Below, piece after piece: positions 1 to 9,954 of a stretch of 64,000 bases of DNA. Made by a program: the position numbers and the translations under genes. Below the pieces are notes generated by a model. It was not told the origin of the DNA and ran no database searches. It worked only from the letters and a program-made list of their open reading frames with translations. The stretch is from positions 558,001-622,000 of the forward strand of contig NZ_BCWV01000004.1 in the NCBI RefSeq assembly GCF_001894765.1, written 5' to 3'. Origin of the DNA: Rhodococcoides corynebacterioides NBRC 14404 (lineage in GTDB: Bacteria; Actinomycetota; Actinomycetes; Mycobacteriales; Mycobacteriaceae). Numbering within the stretch: the first letter of the stretch is position 1; every line of letters begins with the position of its first letter.

Positions 1-1233
<1,233 letters not shown>

Positions 1234-1352
1234 GGGTTCCTCTCGAAGTGGTCAGATGCGATCGGAGTCTACCGGGACGGCCGTCGCCGCCATAACCGCC
1301 GGAGCGGGGTGCCGATCGCCGGCCAGGGGCCCGCGCGACCGGCACCCGCGCC

Positions 1353-1832
1353 CTAGCCGACCGGCGTCGGAACGGAGTCCCGATGCTCCTCCGCCTCCTC
1401 CTCGGCGAGGTCCGGCGGGCCGTCCACCCGATCGGGTTCGACCGGATCGGAGTCGGCCGGCGCGGCGTCGCGGCGCGGTCGCTGCAGTGTGGTCTGGCAG
1501 CGCGAGAGGTCCGGCCCGACAGCCGTCGCGGTGATCTCGAGTCCGGACCGACCCACCCCCTCCTTGGTGGTGTACTCGCTGGTGCGGGCGCGGCCGTAGA
1601 CGATCACCGGGTCGCCCTTCATGAGCGAGGCCCCCACGCCCGCGACCAGCCGACGCCAGCAGGACACCGACGCGTAGAGCGTGTCCCCGTCGATCCAGTC
1701 CCCCGTCGCGCGGTCCTGTCGGCGCGAGTTGCTGGCCACGCGGAACCCGAGCACCTCGTCCCCGGATTGCGTGGTCCGCTTGATCGGATCGGTGATGACG
1801 GTGCCCACCACCGTCGTCCAGACGTCGTTCAT
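1353..1832 (-). CDS. ssbB: Single-stranded DNA-binding protein paralogue (SsbB type)
   Basis: 159-residue OB-fold protein. The first 105 residues fit the SSB fold (VVGTVITDPIKR, a fragment reading FRVASNSRR, the conserved WRRLV segment and KGDPVIVYGR). The tail is acidic and Pro-rich but lacks the usual DDDIPF-type C-terminus that recruits repair partners. The main ssb normally lies between rpsF and rpsR; this is the second copy, which neighbours ettA in mycobacteria and has been linked there to stress and recombination. The ATG at 1832 is preceded by a GGGAGAG-like ribosome site. The paralogue assignment is inferred from gene order and the missing acidic tip. Confidence 0.85.
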   Translation of the reverse strand: MNDVWTTVVGTVITDPIKRTTQSGDEVLGFRVASNSRRQDRATGDWIDGDTLYASVSCWRRLVAGVGASLMKGDPVIVYGRARTSEYTTKEGVGRSGLEITATAVGPDLSRCQTTLQRPRRDAAPADSDPVEPDRVDGPPDLAEEEAEEHRDSVPTPVG

Positions 1833-1967
1833 CTCTCCCCCTCCCGTCCGGCGGTGATGCCGGTACGTCGCCGAGGATGCCGCCGCGGGGCGACGAACGG
1901 GGTGCGCCGGACCCTGCCCTGTGGACGGTGATCAACAGGGCACGGCGAGGGGTTGACAGAGGTGGTC

Positions 1968-3845
1968 TCAGCCCACCGGGACGGCGTCCGGTTCGAGGTC
2001 GGGCGCGGCGAGCAACGCAGCATAGGCCCCGTCGGCCGCCACCAGCTCGTCGTGCGTGCCCTGCTCGAGAATCCGACCGTGGTCGAGGACGACGATGCGG
2101 TCCGCGTGCCGCACGGTGGAGAGCCGGTGCGCGACGACGATGCGGGTACGTCCCCGGCCGAGCTCGTCCATGGCCGTCGCGACCGCGCGCTCGGTGGCGG
2201 TGTCGAGGGCACTGGTGGCCTCGTCGAGCACGAGGATCGGGGGGTCGCGCAGCACCGTGCGGGCGATGGCCAGCCGCTGCTTCTCCCCGCCGGAGAAGCG
2301 GTACCCGCGTTCGCCGACCAGCGTGTCGTAGCCGTCGGGCAGAGCGAGCACGAACTCGTGGATCTGCGCGACGCGGGCGGCGTTCTCGATCTCCTCGTCG
2401 GTGGCCGACGGTCTCGCGAAGCGCAGGTTCTCCCGGATGGTGTCGTGGAACAGATACGTCTCCTGCGACACCACGCCCACCAGGTCGGCGACGGTCGTGA
2501 GCGGGAGCGATCGGAGGTCCACACCGTCGATCTCGACGCTGCCGGACTCCGGATCGTGCAGGCGGGCGGCGAGGTAGCCCAGGGTGGTCTTGCCGGCGCC
2601 CGTGGCGCCGACCACTGCGAGCGTGCTGCCGGCGGGGACGGTGAGGTCGATGTTCTCCAGCGTCGGCGAGCTCGACCCCGGATAGCGGAAGCTCACGTCG
2701 CGGAAGCGCACGTCACCGCGCGCCCGACGAGGGTCCACCTCGATCGGTGCGGCGGGCTCGTCGATGTCGACCGGCAGGTCCAGGTACTCGAAGACGCGGC
2801 CGAACAGGGCGAGTGAACTCTGCACCTCCACCCCGGTGTTGAGGAGCGACATCGTCGGTCGGAACAGTTGGGTCTGCAGGGTGGTGAACGCGACGAGGGT
2901 GCCGACGGTGATGGTGTTGCCGTGACCGATGCTCACGCCGGCGAACCAGTAGACCAGCGCGGGCATCACCGCGAAGCTGATGGAGATGGTGGCCATCCGC
3001 CACTTGCCGGCCATGGTGGAGCGCAGCTCGACGTCGGCAACCTCGGCGGAGCGCGCCGAGAACCGTTCCGTGAGCACGGACCCCGAGCCGGTGGTCTTGC
3101 CCAGCAGCACCCCGCTGACCGACAGCGACTCCTCGACCTGGACCGACAGTTCCGAGAGCAGACGCTGACGGACCGAGGAGATGCGACGACGCTCGTCCCC
3201 GACCCGGCGCGCGATGCGCACGAACACCGGAAGGATGAGCAGGGAGAACAGCGCCAGCCGCCAGTCGAGCAGGAACAGAGCGACGACCGTGGCGAGCACC
3301 GTGGTCGCGTTCTGGGCGATCGACGTGGCGGTGTTGGTGACGACGGACTGCATGCCGCCGATGTCGTTGGCGATGCGGGACTGCACCTCTCCGGTGCGGG
3401 TCCGCGCGAAGAAGCCGAGCGACTGCCGCTGCAGGTGCGAGTACACCTGCACCCGGAGCCGGTGCATGAGGGCCTGGCCGATCCCGTTGGACATCCACGT
3501 CTGCGCGACGCCGAGACAGTTGGTGACCACGGCGACGGCGATCATGCCCGCGGCGAGGAGTGTGACCAGCGTGGTGTTGCCGTCGGGAATGGCGTGGTCG
3601 AGCATCTCGCGCAGCAGCAGCGGCGATGCCAGAGCGACGACGGCGCTCGCGGTGATGACGGCGGTGACGGCGAGGACGCGCCGACGGTAGGGGTGGAAGA
3701 GGGCGACGACCCGGCGGAGCTCGGCGGGGTCGGCGCGGAGGGCCGGGGTGGGGGAAGAACCAGCGGGATCGGCGCGGTGCGCCGGGGTGGGGGAAGAACC
3801 GGCGGGGTCAGCGCGGAGCGCCGGGGTGGGGGAAGTGGGATGCAT
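1968..3845 (-). CDS. ABC exporter, fused permease-ATPase half transporter
   Basis: 625-residue type IV ABC exporter subunit, probably a homodimer pumping drugs or lipids. Six membrane segments lie in about residues 50-340. The ATPase domain has Walker A GATGAGKT (about 413), Q-loop VVSQE, signature FSGGEKQR (about 517), Walker B ILVLDEATSALD (about 537) and H-loop VVAHRLS, all intact. The ATG at 3845 is chosen because a divergent MarR gene starts 91 bases away; an open frame further upstream would run into that gene. The N-terminus is odd: nearly three copies of a 13-residue Pro/Ala unit (SPTPALRADPAGS) precede the first helix. A MarR-type operator sits in the shared promoter. The substrate cannot be read from sequence. 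Confidence 0.9.
   Translation of the reverse strand: MHPTSPTPALRADPAGSSPTPAHRADPAGSSPTPALRADPAELRRVVALFHPYRRRVLAVTAVITASAVVALASPLLLREMLDHAIPDGNTTLVTLLAAGMIAVAVVTNCLGVAQTWMSNGIGQALMHRLRVQVYSHLQRQSLGFFARTRTGEVQSRIANDIGGMQSVVTNTATSIAQNATTVLATVVALFLLDWRLALFSLLILPVFVRIARRVGDERRRISSVRQRLLSELSVQVEESLSVSGVLLGKTTGSGSVLTERFSARSAEVADVELRSTMAGKWRMATISISFAVMPALVYWFAGVSIGHGNTITVGTLVAFTTLQTQLFRPTMSLLNTGVEVQSSLALFGRVFEYLDLPVDIDEPAAPIEVDPRRARGDVRFRDVSFRYPGSSSPTLENIDLTVPAGSTLAVVGATGAGKTTLGYLAARLHDPESGSVEIDGVDLRSLPLTTVADLVGVVSQETYLFHDTIRENLRFARPSATDEEIENAARVAQIHEFVLALPDGYDTLVGERGYRFSGGEKQRLAIARTVLRDPPILVLDEATSALDTATERAVATAMDELGRGRTRIVVAHRLSTVRHADRIVVLDHGRILEQGTHDELVAADGAYAALLAAPDLEPDAVPVG
3719..3840. repeat. 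In-frame 39-bp tandem repeat in the ABC exporter N-terminus
   Basis: Two full 39-base units (3742-3780 and 3781-3819) differ at only a few positions and are flanked by partial units on both sides. They encode 13-residue repeats within the first 40 residues of the exporter. Because 39 is a multiple of 3, copy-number change would keep the frame. Confidence 0.8.
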
Positions 3846-3896
3846 GGAACCTCCCGGGTGATCGGTCGGCCTCGTCGAGCGCGGGCCGAATAACAA

Positions 3897-3909
3897 TGAG
3901 GTTACCTCA
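3897..3909. promoter_or_regulatory. Candidate MarR operator between the exporter and marR
   Basis: TGAGGTTACCTCA is a 13-base palindrome with perfect 6-base arms around a central T. It lies midway in the 91-base gap between two divergent starts (3845 and 3937). A second TGAGG half site follows at 3913-3917. Position and symmetry suit autoregulation by the adjacent MarR protein; no binding evidence is available. Confidence 0.55.
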
Positions 3910-3936
3910 CTATGAGGCTGACCGCTACAACGTAGG

Positions 3937-4383
3937 ATGTGGTCCGTGCATTCCTCCGACCGCGATCTCGGCGACCTCACGATCACCGTCGCGCGCGCGC
4001 TCCGACGACGCCACCTGGCCGCCCTCGAACCGTTCGGACTCCCGCCCTCGCACGGGCGAGCGCTGAAGGTGCTGGCTCGCAGCGACGGTCCCGTGCGCCC
4101 GGGGGATCTCGCCGATCGCCTGCGCATCGCGCCCCGCTCGGTCACCGACGTCGTCGACGCCCTGGCCGAGGCCGGACTCGTCCTGCGCCGTCCCGACGAC
4201 ACCGACCGGCGTGCCGTCCTGGTCGACCTCACCGATGCCGGACGGGACCTCGCCGCGGACGTGGCCCGCGCGCAGCGACGCGCGTCGGCCGGGCTGTTCG
4301 ACGTGCTCGACGAGGGCGAGCAGCGTGCGCTCGAGGCGCTGCTCGGCCGCCTCGTCGCGGCCGTCGATCCGTCGTGGGGTTAG
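3937..4383 (+). CDS. MarR family transcriptional regulator
   Basis: 148-residue winged-helix regulator. Seen: a dimerisation helix, then LPPSHGRALKVLARSDGPVRPGDLADRL, the recognition helix IAPRSVTDVVDALAEAGLVLRR, and the wing DDTDRRAVLVDLTDAGR, all typical of MarR. It is divergent from the ABC exporter with a perfect palindrome between, so it likely represses that exporter and itself until a ligand binds. ATG at 3937; a GTG four codons in is an alternative start. Confidence 0.9.
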   Translation: MWSVHSSDRDLGDLTITVARALRRRHLAALEPFGLPPSHGRALKVLARSDGPVRPGDLADRLRIAPRSVTDVVDALAEAGLVLRRPDDTDRRAVLVDLTDAGRDLAADVARAQRRASAGLFDVLDEGEQRALEALLGRLVAAVDPSWG

Positions 4384-4414
4384 GTCGGCCCAGAACCGGG
4401 AACAAGCCTGTCTC

Positions 4415-4834
4415 ATGAGGGGACGGGTGATCGCCGCCGCGGTGGTGCGGAACGATTCCGTCGTTCCCCAGCTGGTTCGCTTCGCGGCCGTCGGCGCCGT
4501 CAGCAACGTGCTGTACGTCGCGGTGTTCGTCCTGATGCAGCCGGAGGGGCGGGTGATCGCGAACGTCGCGGGCGCTGCCGCGTCCACCGTGCTCGCCAAC
4601 GAACTGCATCGCCGTCTGACGTTCCACGCCGGCGAGCGGGTCCACTGGTTCACCGCGCAGTGGGAGGCGGGCGGGCTGGCGCTGGTCGGCCTCATGGTCT
4701 CGACCGCTGCCGTCACCGCACTCGAGGTCGCGGCCCCCGGCACGGGCGCCCTGGCGTCGGCCGTGCTCGTGGTGGCCGTGACGGCCGTCGTCGGCGCGCT
4801 GCGCTTCCTCGCCCTGCGGGGCTGGGTCTTCTAA
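4415..4834 (+). CDS. GtrA-like four-helix membrane protein
   Basis: 139-residue integral membrane protein with four predicted helices. The opening segment PQLVRFAAVGAVSNVLYVAVF and the mid segment NELHRRLTFHAGERV match the GtrA family, thought to flip polyprenyl-phosphate-linked sugars for glycan decoration of the envelope. The ATG at 4415 is used because the open frame upstream lies within marR. Its TAA stop overlaps the TAG of the convergent CopD-CtaG gene by three bases. No glycosyltransferase partner is adjacent. Confidence 0.8.
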   Translation: MRGRVIAAAVVRNDSVVPQLVRFAAVGAVSNVLYVAVFVLMQPEGRVIANVAGAAASTVLANELHRRLTFHAGERVHWFTAQWEAGGLALVGLMVSTAAVTALEVAAPGTGALASAVLVVAVTAVVGALRFLALRGWVF

Positions 4835-6852
4835 CTCCCGTCGCGGTCGCGTCGGGCCAGCTCGGCGAACATCGCGTTGTGAGCGGCCAGGTCGGCGTCG
4901 TCGTCGCGGTCCGCGGCACGGTCGGTGCGCACGGCTTCCTTCCGGTCGCTGGCCGACCACTGCACGAGCAGCGCGATCATGACCAGCAGCAGCGGAATCT
5001 CACCCGTCGCCCAGGCGATGCCGCCGCCGAGTCGCTGGTCGGCCAGCAGATCCTGGTTCCACGGCAGGCCCAGTCCGCGGAAGAACTGCTCCCCCATCAC
5101 CGACTCGGTGCTCATCAACGCGACGCCGAAGAAGGCGTGGAACGGCAGGGACCCGAACACCATGGCCAGCTTGGTCACCGGGGACAGCCGCCGCGGCGCC
5201 GGATCGACCCCGATCACCACCCAGTAGAAGAGGTAGCCGCTGAGCAGGAAGTGCAGGTTCATGAGCAGGTGGGCGCCGTGCGAGTCCACCGCCGAGTCGT
5301 AGATACCGCCCAGGTACAGCGCGTAGAAACCACCGACGAAGATCACGGCGGCCACCAGGGGCTGCGTGAGGAACCGCGACACCGGACTGTGCAGCGCCGC
5401 GAGGATCCACTCACGCGGTCCGGGCACACCGGTCTTCCCCGCCGCGGGCAGCACCCGCAGCGCCAGGGTGACTCCGCCGCCGAGCGCGAGCAGCACCGGC
5501 GTGAGCATCGAGAGCACCATGTGCGCGCCCATGTGCACGGAGAACATGGCCATGGAGTACCGGCCGATGCCCGACGACGTGGCGACCAGCAGGCTCAGAC
5601 AGCCCAGGACCCACGCGACGGTGCGGCCCATCGGCCAGGTGTCGCCGCGCCGGGTCAGACGACGCACGCCGATCGGATAGACGACGGCGAGCACGATCGC
5701 GGCGGTGCCGAAGATCAGGTCGAAGCGCCAGTCGGTGACGAAGGTGGCGAACGACGGGGGCCGGGTCAGGTCGTAGCCGAGTTCGACCTCGGTGAGGGTG
5801 AGCTCCCGTCCGTCGCCCGCGGGCGGCGGGGTGCGTGAGAGTCCCACGGCCAGTCCGACGGTGGCCGCGAACACCAGCATCTCGGCACCGGCGAAGCGGA
5901 CGAGCGCCGAGCGTGACGACGGGTCGGCGGCGAGGTCCGGCAGCGACCGTCGACGATGGACGTAGCCGAACGTCCCGAGCGCGACGAGTGCCACCACCTT
6001 GGCCAGCACCAGGCGACCGTAGGTGGTCTCGATCAGATCGGACGGGGTGATGCGGACGAAGGCGTTGACCACGCCACTCACGCCCATCACCACGAACGCG
6101 ACCAGCGCGACGGCCGAGAACCGGCGGGCGGCGACATCGGTGTGAGCGCCGCGACGACGAGCGTGCGCGAGCAGAGCGAAGAGTCCGCCGGCCCACAGCG
6201 ACGCCGCGACGAGGTGGAGGATCAGGCTGTTGGTGGCGACGTCGTGCGACCCGCCGGACGACGAGTGCCCGGTCAGGGCCAACGGCATGAGCGAGGCGAG
6301 CCCGATCAGCAGGAGCACCGGCGTCCAGCCCCAGCGGAGCACGCTGCGCGCGGCGACGGTGAGGATCAGGGCGATGATCGCCGTCCACTGCCAGGCTCGC
6401 GCCAGTTCCACCTGAGCCAGGCCGGACCACAGATTCGCGGGTTCGAGCGCCTGCCCGAGCGGCTGACCGGACGTGTCCGAGAGGGTGAGCGGCACCAGGA
6501 CGATCGCGCACGCGGCCCACACGGCGGCGGCGGCGGAGGCCGTGCGCACCGCGCGGTAGCCGTCGACATCGAGCACGCCCGATGTCTGCGGCGGGACGAG
6601 GAACGCCGCGAGCAGCAGCGACCCGATCGCGATCACCGCGGCGATCTCCCCGAGCGCCCGCACCGCCGGCAGTCCGTAGGTGGTGACGGGACCCGGATCC
6701 GGGATGCCGAGCAGCACCAGGGCCTGCGACGCGGACAGCGCGACGACGAGCGCCGCCACGACCGCCGCGACCAGTCCGGCTCCCGCGGCGACGCCCGACG
6801 ACCCCGCGCCCCGCTCGGGCGTCGTGACGGGTCGGACCTCGGTGGTTGCCAT
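4831..6852 (-). CDS. CopD-CtaG fusion: copper resistance/cytochrome oxidase assembly membrane protein
   Basis: 673-residue polytopic protein. The N-terminal half (to about 340) is CopD-like with about nine helices (for example HLVAASLWAGGLFALL, a conserved His-bearing helix). The C-terminal half is a caa3_CtaG domain with about seven helices, including MAMFSVHMGAHMVLSML and LLMNLHFLLSGYLFYW, whose histidines suit copper handling. Mycobacteria and rhodococci encode this fused form. It likely moves or delivers copper for the cytochrome aa3 oxidase. The ATG at 6852 is chosen over an upstream ATG because of the better ribosome site and normal N-terminus. It converges on the GtrA-like gene. Confidence 0.88.
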   Translation of the reverse strand: MATTEVRPVTTPERGAGSSGVAAGAGLVAAVVAALVVALSASQALVLLGIPDPGPVTTYGLPAVRALGEIAAVIAIGSLLLAAFLVPPQTSGVLDVDGYRAVRTASAAAAVWAACAIVLVPLTLSDTSGQPLGQALEPANLWSGLAQVELARAWQWTAIIALILTVAARSVLRWGWTPVLLLIGLASLMPLALTGHSSSGGSHDVATNSLILHLVAASLWAGGLFALLAHARRRGAHTDVAARRFSAVALVAFVVMGVSGVVNAFVRITPSDLIETTYGRLVLAKVVALVALGTFGYVHRRRSLPDLAADPSSRSALVRFAGAEMLVFAATVGLAVGLSRTPPPAGDGRELTLTEVELGYDLTRPPSFATFVTDWRFDLIFGTAAIVLAVVYPIGVRRLTRRGDTWPMGRTVAWVLGCLSLLVATSSGIGRYSMAMFSVHMGAHMVLSMLTPVLLALGGGVTLALRVLPAAGKTGVPGPREWILAALHSPVSRFLTQPLVAAVIFVGGFYALYLGGIYDSAVDSHGAHLLMNLHFLLSGYLFYWVVIGVDPAPRRLSPVTKLAMVFGSLPFHAFFGVALMSTESVMGEQFFRGLGLPWNQDLLADQRLGGGIAWATGEIPLLLVMIALLVQWSASDRKEAVRTDRAADRDDDADLAAHNAMFAELARRDRDGS

Positions 6853-6964
6853 GCTTCCAGGGTAGAAGCCGATCGGGCCGTATTCGCCGACAGGTTGTAG
6901 TAGATGCGCCACACCGGCGGACTCCACCGATGCCGGGGACGCCCCTTGGCTACACTTTCCGTGC

Positions 6965-7037
6965 GCCTCCGTAGCTCAGGGGATAGAGCAAGGGCCTTCT
7001 AATCCCTTGGTCGCAGGTTCGAATCCTGCCGGGGGCA
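6965..7037 (+). tRNA. tRNA-Arg (anticodon TCT)
   Basis: 73-base cloverleaf. The acceptor arms GCCTCCG (6965-6971) and CGGGGGC (7030-7036) pair with one G-T, and A7037 is the discriminator. The D arm TAGCTCAGGGGATAGAGCA and T arm GCAGGTTCGAATCCTGC are standard, and the anticodon loop CTTCTAA gives TCT (reads AGA). CCA is not encoded. The last pair of the anticodon stem is a C-T mismatch by this folding. Confidence 0.95.
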
Positions 7038-7089
7038 CTCCGCGACTCCTGTCCCCCGGGCCGCACCGCCCGTCCCGCTGATCGCCCGT

Positions 7090-7121
7090 GCGTGCGCGGA
7101 CGGTGCACCGTCCGTGCACGC
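7090..7121. terminator. Long hairpin between tRNA-Arg and the convergent DUF1275 gene
   Basis: A 32-base inverted repeat, 16 positions per arm with one G-T, runs outward from a central TGCA; its core is the 18-base perfect palindrome at 7097-7114. It lies between two convergent genes, where a bidirectional terminator is expected, but no T-run follows. The core recurs with one change at 47545. Confidence 0.5.
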
Positions 7122-7151
7122 AGACAACGCCCGCGGGAACCCCCGCCGCTG

Positions 7152-7793
7152 TCACTGGCCGGCCCGGTACGTCAGGCCGGCCGCCACGAGTACCACCGCC
7201 AGGGCGATCGCCGGCGCCGAGAAACCCAGCAGCCGGTACGCTGCCGCGCCCGCCACGGCACCCAGGGTGAGTGCGGTCCAGAGTGCCAGCGGCTGCAGCC
7301 ACGTCGCGGTCCCGCGCCCCAGAAGTCGATCGGCCACGCGCAACCCGGCGGTGACGAGCATGCCGGTCATGTAGGTGACGGCGACGGCCCCGCCGCGACG
7401 GGCGAACGCGGCGTTCAGCGCGCCCATGCCGGCGGTGAGGACCAGGGCAGACGGCAGAGTGGTGTGCACCAGGAGGTGGACCACCCCGGCGAGGGCCAGC
7501 AGCACCGCGACCGTCGCCAACACGACCGAGCGCCGTCGACGGTCCGCGACCGCCCCGACCACTCCCCCGACGATCACGCCGACCACGAACGTCGCCACGA
7601 TCGACAAGCCGACCGCCACCGCCCCGACGTCGCCCTCGACGAGCATCACCGCGCTGCGCGTCGAGTTGCCGGTGATGAAGGACAGGAAGAAGCCGCCGAG
7701 CGCAACGAATCCCACGCCGTCGACGAAGCCGGCCACCGCGGCGAGGCCCGCCACCGTTCGGAATTCGCGCACGTCGTCGATCACGCGGGACAT
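7152..7793 (-). CDS. DUF1275 (YoaK-like) membrane protein
   Basis: 213-residue protein with six predicted helices. The motif AGFVDGVGFVALGGFFLSFITGN near the N-terminus is the DUF1275 hallmark (GFVDAxxFL...FxANMTGN in relatives). The family is of unknown function; some members are suspected permeases. The ATG at 7793 is used because the upstream extension is Arg-rich and lies over the divergent lipoprotein gene. It ends close to a strong hairpin. Confidence 0.85.
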   Translation of the reverse strand: MSRVIDDVREFRTVAGLAAVAGFVDGVGFVALGGFFLSFITGNSTRSAVMLVEGDVGAVAVGLSIVATFVVGVIVGGVVGAVADRRRRSVVLATVAVLLALAGVVHLLVHTTLPSALVLTAGMGALNAAFARRGGAVAVTYMTGMLVTAGLRVADRLLGRGTATWLQPLALWTALTLGAVAGAAAYRLLGFSAPAIALAVVLVAAGLTYRAGQ

Positions 7794-7828
7794 TCCACCA
7801 TCACCCACCCGGTACCGTCGCTCGGGTG

Positions 7829-8260
7829 ATGCGCCGACTACTCGCCGCCGGGGCGTGCGCGCTGGCGCTCGCCGGATGTGCGCCGGCCGACCCGCCCGCC
7901 GAGGCTCCAGCGGCGTCCGACGCGGCACCGGAGACGTCCGCCGACTCGCCCACCACCGAGCCGAGCACCCCTGCCGTCGCAGGTCCCGCGGTCCCCACCG
8001 GAGCGGACGCCGTCGCGGCCGACGATCTGTTCGTCGCCGGACTGCGGGCCGGGGCCGTCGAGTTCGCCGACCCCGAGACCATGGTCATCCTGGGCCGCGG
8101 CATCTGCGCCGAACTGCAGCAGGGCGCGCCGGTGATCGCCGAGGTGGACGCGGTGACCACCGGCAGCGGCGGCAAGTGGGATCAGGGCGCGGCCGGGGCC
8201 ATCGTCGGCTCCGCGATCGGGGCGTACTGCCCCGAGTTCCGCGCCCTGCTCCCGAACTAG
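7829..8260 (+). CDS. Secreted lipoprotein with DUF732 domain
   Basis: 143-residue exported protein. The signal peptide MRRLLAAGACALALAGC ends in a lipobox (LAGC), so Cys17 is likely lipid-modified. A Pro/Ala/Thr linker follows, then a DUF732 domain (FVAGLRAG, a Cys in RGICAEL, and a C-terminal YCPEF that would pair as a disulfide). DUF732 proteins are common in mycobacteria and rhodococci and have no known role. A GTG at 7826 is an equally possible start. The TAG stop interlocks with the stop of the convergent acyl-CoA synthetase. Confidence 0.8.
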   Translation: MRRLLAAGACALALAGCAPADPPAEAPAASDAAPETSADSPTTEPSTPAVAGPAVPTGADAVAADDLFVAGLRAGAVEFADPETMVILGRGICAELQQGAPVIAEVDAVTTGSGGKWDQGAAGAIVGSAIGAYCPEFRALLPN

Positions 8261-9843
8261 CGCTTGCGGCGCAACAGGAATCGCTGGATCTTGCCGCTCG
8301 GCGTCTTGGGCAGGGCGTCGACGAAGTGCACCGTCCGCGGGTAGGCGTGCGCCGCGAACTTGGTCTTCACCAGCTGCTGCAGCTCGGTCTCCAGCTCGGC
8401 CGACCCCTCGGTGCCGGGTGCGAGCACCACGTACGCCTCGACCACCTCGCCGCGGATGTCGTCGGGCTGGCCCACCACGGCCACGTCGATCACCGACGGG
8501 TGCTCGACCAGCACGCTCTCGATGTCGAACGGGCCGATGCGGTACCCGGCCATGATGATGACGTCGTCGTTGCGCGCGGAGAAGAAGTAGGAGCCGTCCT
8601 CGACCCGTCCCGCGTCACCGGTGAGATACCAGGCGCGGTCCTCGGTGAACCGCTCGGCGGTCTTGTCGGGATCGTCGAGGTAGCCGTCGAACCACATCAG
8701 CGGTGAGCCGGCGACGTCGAACGCGATCTGGCCGTCGATCACTCCCGCGGCGAAGCCCGGCAGCGGCGTGCCCATCGATCCCGGGATCACGTCGACACGT
8801 ACGTCGTCGTGCCATCCGTTGACGATGACCATGCCGTGTTCGGTCTGCCCGTAGTGATCACGCACGGTCACCCCGAGTGCCTTCTCGCCCCAGACGAGGA
8901 CGTCGGGAGTCAGGGGCTCGCCCGCCGACGACGCCCGGCGCAGCGACAGCCCGCCCACGGACGGATCCTTGCTGAGGCTGCGGTAGACGGTGGGGGCGGC
9001 GGCGAAGTTGGTGACCCCGAAGGTGGTCATGACGGCGGACGTCACCGCGGGGGTGAATCCCGCGTGCAGCATCAGGCTGCGCCGACCCATCGCCATCGGC
9101 CCGAGAATCGCGTAATACAGCCCGTACGCCCAGCCGGGGTCGGCGGCGTTCCAGAACACGTCGTCCTCGCGCACGTCCAGCCCGTACGTCATGTACGCCA
9201 CGAACGACGCCAGCGCCCGTGCCGGCACCGGCACACCCTTCGGGCGACCGGTGGTGCCCGAGGTGAAGAGCTGGACGATGATGCCGTCGCCACCCACGGC
9301 GACCGACGACGCCAGGGGCTCGTTCTCGGCGACCATCGCGTCGAAACCGGGTCCGGTCTCCACGACGGCGATCCCGTCGATGCCCTCGAGCTTCGGCCGC
9401 TGGTCGCTGTCGACGACGACCACGCGCGCTGCCGCGGCCGTCACCCGCATCTCGATCGCGGGCGTCGCGAACGCGGTGAACAGCGGTACGTGCACGGCGC
9501 CGAGGCGCCAGATCGCGAGCAGCGCGACGATCAGTTCCTCACGCTTGCTCATCAGGACGCCGACGCGGTCGCCCTCGCCGATGCCCATCGACGCGAGCCC
9601 GGTGGCGAACCGCGCGGACTTGTCGGCGAGGTCGCCGAACGTCAGATCGTGGTGGGTGAGGGCGCCGTCGGTGTCGACGTCGACGAACGTGAAGGCGATC
9701 GCCGACGGATCGTGGTCGTCGCAGAGCACGGCGGCGACGTTCAGCGACGCGGCGCCGTACGTCGCGACGAGCGCGTCGATGTGGGCCGCGGTGGCGGCGG
9801 TTCCGTCGGCGGCGGCCGCGGGGGCCGTGGCAACTCCGTGCAC
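8257..9843 (-). CDS. AMP-forming acyl-CoA synthetase
   Basis: 528-residue ANL-superfamily enzyme that activates a carboxylic acid through an acyl-AMP to its CoA thioester. Seen: P-loop VQLFTSGTTGRPKGVPVP, adenine motif DHYGQTEHGM, hinge region WYLTGDAGR and the C-terminal catalytic lysine in PKTPSGKIQRFLLRRKR. Length and motifs fit acetyl- or medium-chain acyl-CoA synthetases (ACS/ACSM) better than long-chain FadD. It is divergent from a GAF-LuxR regulator 111 bases away, so its substrate probably induces it through that protein. The chain length of the substrate cannot be told from sequence. Confidence 0.88.
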   Translation of the reverse strand: MHGVATAPAAAADGTAATAAHIDALVATYGAASLNVAAVLCDDHDPSAIAFTFVDVDTDGALTHHDLTFGDLADKSARFATGLASMGIGEGDRVGVLMSKREELIVALLAIWRLGAVHVPLFTAFATPAIEMRVTAAAARVVVVDSDQRPKLEGIDGIAVVETGPGFDAMVAENEPLASSVAVGGDGIIVQLFTSGTTGRPKGVPVPARALASFVAYMTYGLDVREDDVFWNAADPGWAYGLYYAILGPMAMGRRSLMLHAGFTPAVTSAVMTTFGVTNFAAAPTVYRSLSKDPSVGGLSLRRASSAGEPLTPDVLVWGEKALGVTVRDHYGQTEHGMVIVNGWHDDVRVDVIPGSMGTPLPGFAAGVIDGQIAFDVAGSPLMWFDGYLDDPDKTAERFTEDRAWYLTGDAGRVEDGSYFFSARNDDVIIMAGYRIGPFDIESVLVEHPSVIDVAVVGQPDDIRGEVVEAYVVLAPGTEGSAELETELQQLVKTKFAAHAYPRTVHFVDALPKTPSGKIQRFLLRRKR

Positions 9844-9874
9844 AGTGGTGTCCTTTCACTCGTTCTGTGATTCA

Positions 9875-9887
9875 GTGTGGTCCACAC
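9875..9887. promoter_or_regulatory. Candidate operator between the acyl-CoA synthetase and its LuxR regulator
   Basis: GTGTGGTCCACAC is a palindrome with 6-base arms and a central T, placed in the 111-base divergent gap. It is a plausible site for the adjacent GAF-LuxR protein. Confidence 0.4.
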
Positions 9888-9954
9888 CACGTGCCGGGCG
9901 ATACCCTCCGAAGGGGGTGGGTGTCCGACGTGGTTCGGTGAGAAAGACGGAGAG

